Shown here in pieces: positions 60,330 to 64,000 of a stretch of 64,000 nucleotides of DNA. Position 1 is the stretch's first letter. Every line of letters starts with the position of its first letter. The translations under genes were made by a program, and so were the position numbers. Source of the DNA: Utricularia gibba (lineage: Eukaryota > Streptophyta > Magnoliopsida > Lamiales > Lentibulariaceae); contig NEEC01000009.1 of assembly GCA_002189035.1 (NCBI GenBank), positions 248,001 through 312,000 of the forward strand. Reading direction: 5' to 3'. A model generated the notes under the pieces. It ran no database searches. It was not told the origin of the DNA and saw only the letters and a program-made list of their open reading frames with translations.

Positions 60330-61516
60330 GTATTCACTTACGCACAACTCAAGTTGAGTATATTAGTAGGTTGGTGAGTGATGTCAACAGCGCATCCATT
60401 GAGAACTTGAGAATCAGCCGAGATGCCTTGGGTATTTTATGTAGCCTATTAGAAAATTGTTCTAGTTTAAAGGCTGGAAAATATGTAATGATTCCAGAGA
60501 TGGTTTGTATGTTTTTAGGAATATTAGGTCATAATAAAAAAATGCGGGTGCAGAAGCACGTCTACGGGAGGAGCACCGAGACTGTATCCCGGTGCTTCCA
60601 AAAGAAGTTGCATGCGGTGCTTTGCCTCCATAAGGTGCTCTTAGAGACCCCAGTAGTTGCTTGAGAACGTGCATCCAAAGGAAAGTTCAAACACTTCCAG
60701 TTTGACACATCTTTCATGCTTCTTTTTAAGAATGTATCTAACATTGATTATGCATTTGTAGGGTTGTGTTGGGCCATAGATGGTACATACATCGGTATAC
60801 GAGTTAACAAATGTGATGCTGCAAGGTACAGAAATCGAAAGGGTGTGATATCCACCAACGTGTTGGGTGTATGTGATGAACACATGAAATTTATATATAT
60901 GCTTGCTGGGTGGGAGGGGTCTGCTGCAGATAGTCGGGTGCTAAACGATGCACTCTCACGATCTAACGGCTTCCGTGTATGCCCATGTATTTCACTTGTT
61001 TAGCCCTTGCGTATGTGATTCCAATGATTTCATGCACCATGTATACGTGATGACACAGCTATGTGATAATGGATACGCCAATAGGGAGGGCTTTTTGGCA
61101 CCATACCATGGAGTCCGTAATCACTTGAAGGAGTGGGGCTAGGGAAATGGAGTACCCTAGAATGCGAAGGAGCTATTCAACATGCGGCATGCATCAGCCA
61201 AAAATGTGATTGAACGAGCTTGGGGCTTGATGAAGATACGGTGGGGTATACTATGGATGGCTAGCTACTATTCGGTAGACACACAGAATCGCATTGTATT
61301 GGTATGTGCTTTGCTCCATAACCTCATTCGAAAGGAGATGGTGGTCAATCCCCTGGAGGATGAGATCCCATTGGACTTCTAGGATGAAGCTGGGGACATG
61401 AGTGATGCAGAAGACGTCACGACATCTTCCGGTGGAAATTAGGCATGGAATAGGTGGCGTGACGAGCAAGCTGAGGGGATGTACACCGAGTGGATGGCAT
61501 CCCGCAGATGCCGCTA
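60330..61516 (+). pseudogene. PIF/Harbinger-type transposase, element B
   Basis: The N-terminal part has NLRISRDALGILCSLLENCS, MVCMFLGILGHNKKMRVQK and RSTETVSRCF. After a stop at 60,662 it continues with GLCWAIDGTYIGI (first catalytic Asp), RNRKGVISTNVLGVCDEHMK and MLAGWEGSAADSRVLNDALS. An intron near 60,980-61,055 sits at the same place as in element A. It then reads LCDNGYANREGFLAPYHGV (second Asp intact), two stops at 61,139-61,141 and 61,157-61,159, NVIERAWGLMKIRWGIL (Glu intact), LVCALLHNLIRKEM and the tail MYTEWMASRRCR, with further stops near 61,380 and 61,440. All three DDE residues are present, but the stops rule out a product. Confidence 0.87.
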
Positions 61517-62286
61517 ATGTAGCACTGCTTTAGACATTGTGATGCTAGTGGTTTTCCTAGATTCCCTTTTGGAACCTATCGTGTCGTTTGTATTGGATTT
61601 GTTAAGTACAATTGTTTGCATTGCAACGTGAACACCTGTTTGCATCGTATTTGGTTGTTGCTGCAAATGGTGTGGAGATTGTACCGTAGTGTCATGTGTT
61701 ACCATGGGGTAACATGGTACCACATGGTGGAGCATTGGTGCCAGCACCACAATCTTTAGATGAGGTGCTGCAGAGGCTAGTACGATACCAAAGTTGTTAG
61801 CACCACCGCGTGTTTCATCCTATCCGATGCTGTCAACATTTAAGATGTAGATCAGTGTCAAGCTGATGCATATTAGCGAGGGTATTGGTAGTACAACAAT
61901 CTTGAAATTCACCAAACATCGTGATCTGTAATATGCGGTGCTTCTAAATGCTTGGGCTACGCTACGCACACTGCAGCACTGCGTGCCGCCTAATCCGGTG
62001 CTCTGCATTTTGAAAACAAATTGGCAAAAAAATACTGCAGTTATCCAGCATTAAATGCGCTGGGCAGTTGACAACCGCCCAGCGCTATTTATGCCCCCCT
62101 GCGCACACTAAAGGCGCCTGACATTGAACACTTTTCAAAACACCTTCATTAATTGCGCAGCAGCACCGCGAAAACAGATGGGTTGACAACCTCTCCACAA
62201 CAACGTCGCGATGGTAGGAACCTTTGCCTTTAGCGTTAAAAATACTTCGTTTCGGCCGTCGAGTAAGACGTCTGTTGTTTTCCGTA
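61517..62286. other. Spacer between the two genes of element B
   Basis: No coding match. It is rich in GGTGCT/AGCACC and GCACCGC phrases, for example at 61,755-61,810, 61,935-62,005 and 62,160-62,170, reminiscent of the spacer in element A, though no long inverted repeat was found. It contains CGCTGGGCAGTT...AACCGCCCAGCG, a short inverted repeat at about 62,059-62,082. Confidence 0.6.
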
Positions 62287-63530
62287 GATGTTGACGTGTG
62301 AGAAACTGCGTGCCCGCTTCTCAATTCCCGACGGTTACGCGATGCGGTATAAACAACCAGGTGAAACGTCCGACACCAAACCGCCATCCAGAGTCGGAGG
62401 ATCGGGTTTCGCCATCAGCATCGAGCACTTTCGGTGTGGATTGTGACTGCCCCCGCCCCCTTTCTTGGTGCAGATACTTGATGCACTCCACATCCCACTC
62501 TCCCACCTCACACCACGTTCTGTGGCGCACATACTCGCATTTGTGCAAATCTGTGAAGAGGAGGATATACCCCCGGAAATACGTGTCTTCTTTGCGGTTT
62601 TGTTTGTATGCAACGTAAGGGGAGTCCGCACTACTCGCTTCATGGAAAACTTGGTGTGGTTCTGGTTACAGACGTGAGAAGCACATATGATGATTGGTGG
62701 ACTAGTTTTGTATGGGTATGCCCACCCACCACTCTAGATTGGCCAACAACGTTGACAGTGTCAGAGAATGTTGGACACCCATCAGGTAATCACAAACAAT
62801 TACTTCGAATATTCTAACGTCGTCTGCAATAGTACTCATGCTTTTTGTTGTTATGGTCGTTGTAGACATCGAGGTATTGCCAAAACGTGCAGCAAGGAAG
62901 TTTGTAAATTTTTTGTCTTACAGAACAAAGTCACTAAAGGACGTGTTGCCCCCCTTTGTCAATGCCCCTAGGACACAGCATCTGTGGTGTGGAACCCCTC
63001 GACACCGTAGACAACGTGAGATTAGGAATTAAGATCCTGAGAAGGTGACCCATGAAGAGGATGCAGATGTGCAGCCAGAAGTCAGGGGCAACACGGATGA
63101 GTGCCAACACCGATCTCGACACATGACGATGGGTGTGGTGCTACCACTGCAAAGTATATTGAAGTGGAGAGACTGTATGTAGAGAATCTTGAACTTTTGG
63201 CTTGCATGGTATGAACAAACATGGTCATATAGTGGAGTGTCAAGTAATAACGCAGCCCCACCATGTAAGTTGTTAATATTTGACGTGAATGGCGTAACTG
63301 CGGACATTGTGTATCCTCGCGAAGTTAGGTGGGGAGCGCCGAAGCCAGATGCCGTCATATACGGGCGAAATGGTAATATGGTGTATTTCATATGCATTTA
63401 ATATCCGGTGCATGTGTCAGAACTATTTGTTGTGGTTGTAGTGTATCTTCGACCAGGTGCACGTGAGTTGATACAGTTTTGCATGGAACACTTTGACGTC
63501 GCCATTTGGTCTTCCAGAGGACAGTAAGAT
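62287..63530 (+). pseudogene. Second gene of element B: transposon N-domain plus FCP1/HAD-like domain (truncated)
   Basis: It starts MLTCEKLRARFSIPDGYAM, close to the start of the element A gene (MLTSMKLQLRFAIPETYNL). FAISIEHFRCGL is followed by TGA where element A has Arg (a CGA-to-TGA change), then LPPPPFLVQILDALHIPLSH and LTPRSVAHILAFVQIC. A frame shift leads to YDDWWTSFVWVCPPTTLDW. An intron then leads to the linker and WLAWYEQTWSYSGVSS, KLLIFDVNGVTADIVY (HAD motif I) and PKPDAVIYGRNG. After a further intron it reads VYLRPGARELIQFCMEHFDV, AIWSSRGQ and a stop. The motif III half found in element A is missing. At least two other stops occur in the linker (near 63,030 and 63,180). Confidence 0.75.
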
Positions 63531-63817
63531 TGACCAGTTAGTAGGTAATGGTATCTGCACGGTGCTGACCTTTCCTTTTTCTGACAAGATGCAAGGGATG
63601 TGTGGCTATAAAAGGCCATCTCCAATACCCTTCACGTGTAGTGGTGTGTTGTGAACGTGGAGAAGAGTTGATGAAATTTTGTGTGAGAGCATGAAGGAGA
63701 GGATCTGCTGCTACATAGAAGTTCTAACTTCTACTGATAGTTTCATATTGTAAATCATTAATCTGTTTAACACTTGGAGTATTGTACTCTTGGTGAAAAC
63801 TCATATTAAATTTCATT

Positions 63818-63963
63818 GCCATTCGCCAGGGCGATTCTGAAATCGCGGAAGTTTTGTTTGATCAAGCCGCTCAGTATTGGAAACAGGCTATCACACTTAC
63901 TCCTGGTAATTATATTGAAGCACACAATTGGTTGAAGATCACGAGACGTTTCTTGGAGTTTTT
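63818..63963 (+). pseudogene. ycf3: Plastid ycf3 exon 3 fragment (nuclear plastid DNA)
   Basis: In frame, [40 protein letters not shown] and ITRRF are the C-terminal end of Ycf3, the photosystem I assembly factor encoded in plastids. Homology starts inside exon 3 and no upstream exon or intron is seen, so it is a short fragment. It differs from the plastid sequence I remember at a few residues (for example VL for AW) and has extra bases near the stop, both signs of an old nuclear copy. It is not functional. Confidence 0.9.
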
Positions 63964-64000
63964 AAGTTCAAGAGGTTTCCCAGTTTTTTAGGTTTTACTT

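Larger units (their letters stand above)
59749..63817 (+). mobile_element. Harbinger-like element B, inserted in a copia integrase (right end not seen)
   Basis: The left end is placed at GGGCGCGTTTGGTTGCTGGG, directly after the broken copia codons, in the style of plant PIF/Harbinger termini. Subterminal DNA is full of GGTTTAG/CTAAACC, including the perfect palindrome GGTTTAGCTAAACC (59,892-59,905). Then come the transposase, a GC-rich spacer and the FCP1/HAD-type gene, the same plan as element A. The interrupted copia does not resume within the window, so the true right end must lie further on; the plastid fragment at 63,818 probably sits inside the element. From 63,531 to 63,817 there is no coding match, only a TATAAAAGG-like box near 63,607. 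Confidence 0.65.

Overview
The window is nuclear DNA of a flowering plant. Ten intact or nearly intact multi-exon genes have plant-specific orthologues and GT-AG introns. They lie among LTR retrotransposons of the Ty1/copia type, PIF/Harbinger-like DNA transposons and a scrap of plastid DNA. The sequence alone does not fix a species. Gene identities rest on recognising protein families from memory, without a database search.

Layout. Bases 1 to about 5,670 hold element A, a decayed Harbinger-like transposon on the minus strand, with a transposase and a second gene that carries an FCP1/HAD phosphatase-like domain. Bases 6,765-34,018 are a compact gene island: an ATAF-type NAC factor (+), the chloroplast NAD(P)H dehydrogenase NDC1 (+), a two-START-domain protein (-), ARV1 (+), the nucleoporin NUP1/NUP136 (+), an EEIG1/EHBP1-type NT-C2 protein (+), the GPI-anchor enzyme PIG-A (-) and uricase (+). 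Bases 35,104-40,252 are a full-length but broken copia element (-) with two LTRs of about 93% identity. A second gene cluster follows: a CAT5-type amino acid permease (-), a mitochondrial F1-ATPase inhibitor (-), an MMTAG2-family protein (+) and mitochondrial ribosomal protein mL43 (-). From 49,718 to the end the DNA is AT-rich and transposon-dominated. It holds an ancient copia ruin (-, 53.5-55.8 kb), a second copia fragment (+, 58.5-59.7 kb) broken by Harbinger-like element B (+, from about 59,749), and a ycf3 exon of plastid origin at the very end.

The most unusual feature is that elements A and B, about 55 kb apart in opposite orientation, share one two-gene plan: transposase, then a gene whose N-terminal half resembles a plant transposon domain and whose C-terminal half is an FCP1-like HAD domain. 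The two copies share an intron position in each gene and related subterminal palindromes. I read this as a Harbinger lineage carrying an FCP1-like partner gene instead of the usual Myb-like partner. Both copies are decayed.

Other points are a likely conserved gene block (NAC-NDC1-START-ARV1), three close head-to-head gene pairs (two with several TGGGCY boxes), a 68-nt GC-AG intron in the permease, a possible U12 intron in ARV1, and single-base frame breaks in three otherwise intact genes that look like uncorrected assembly indels. Genes with introns are given as one span with exon coordinates in the evidence.
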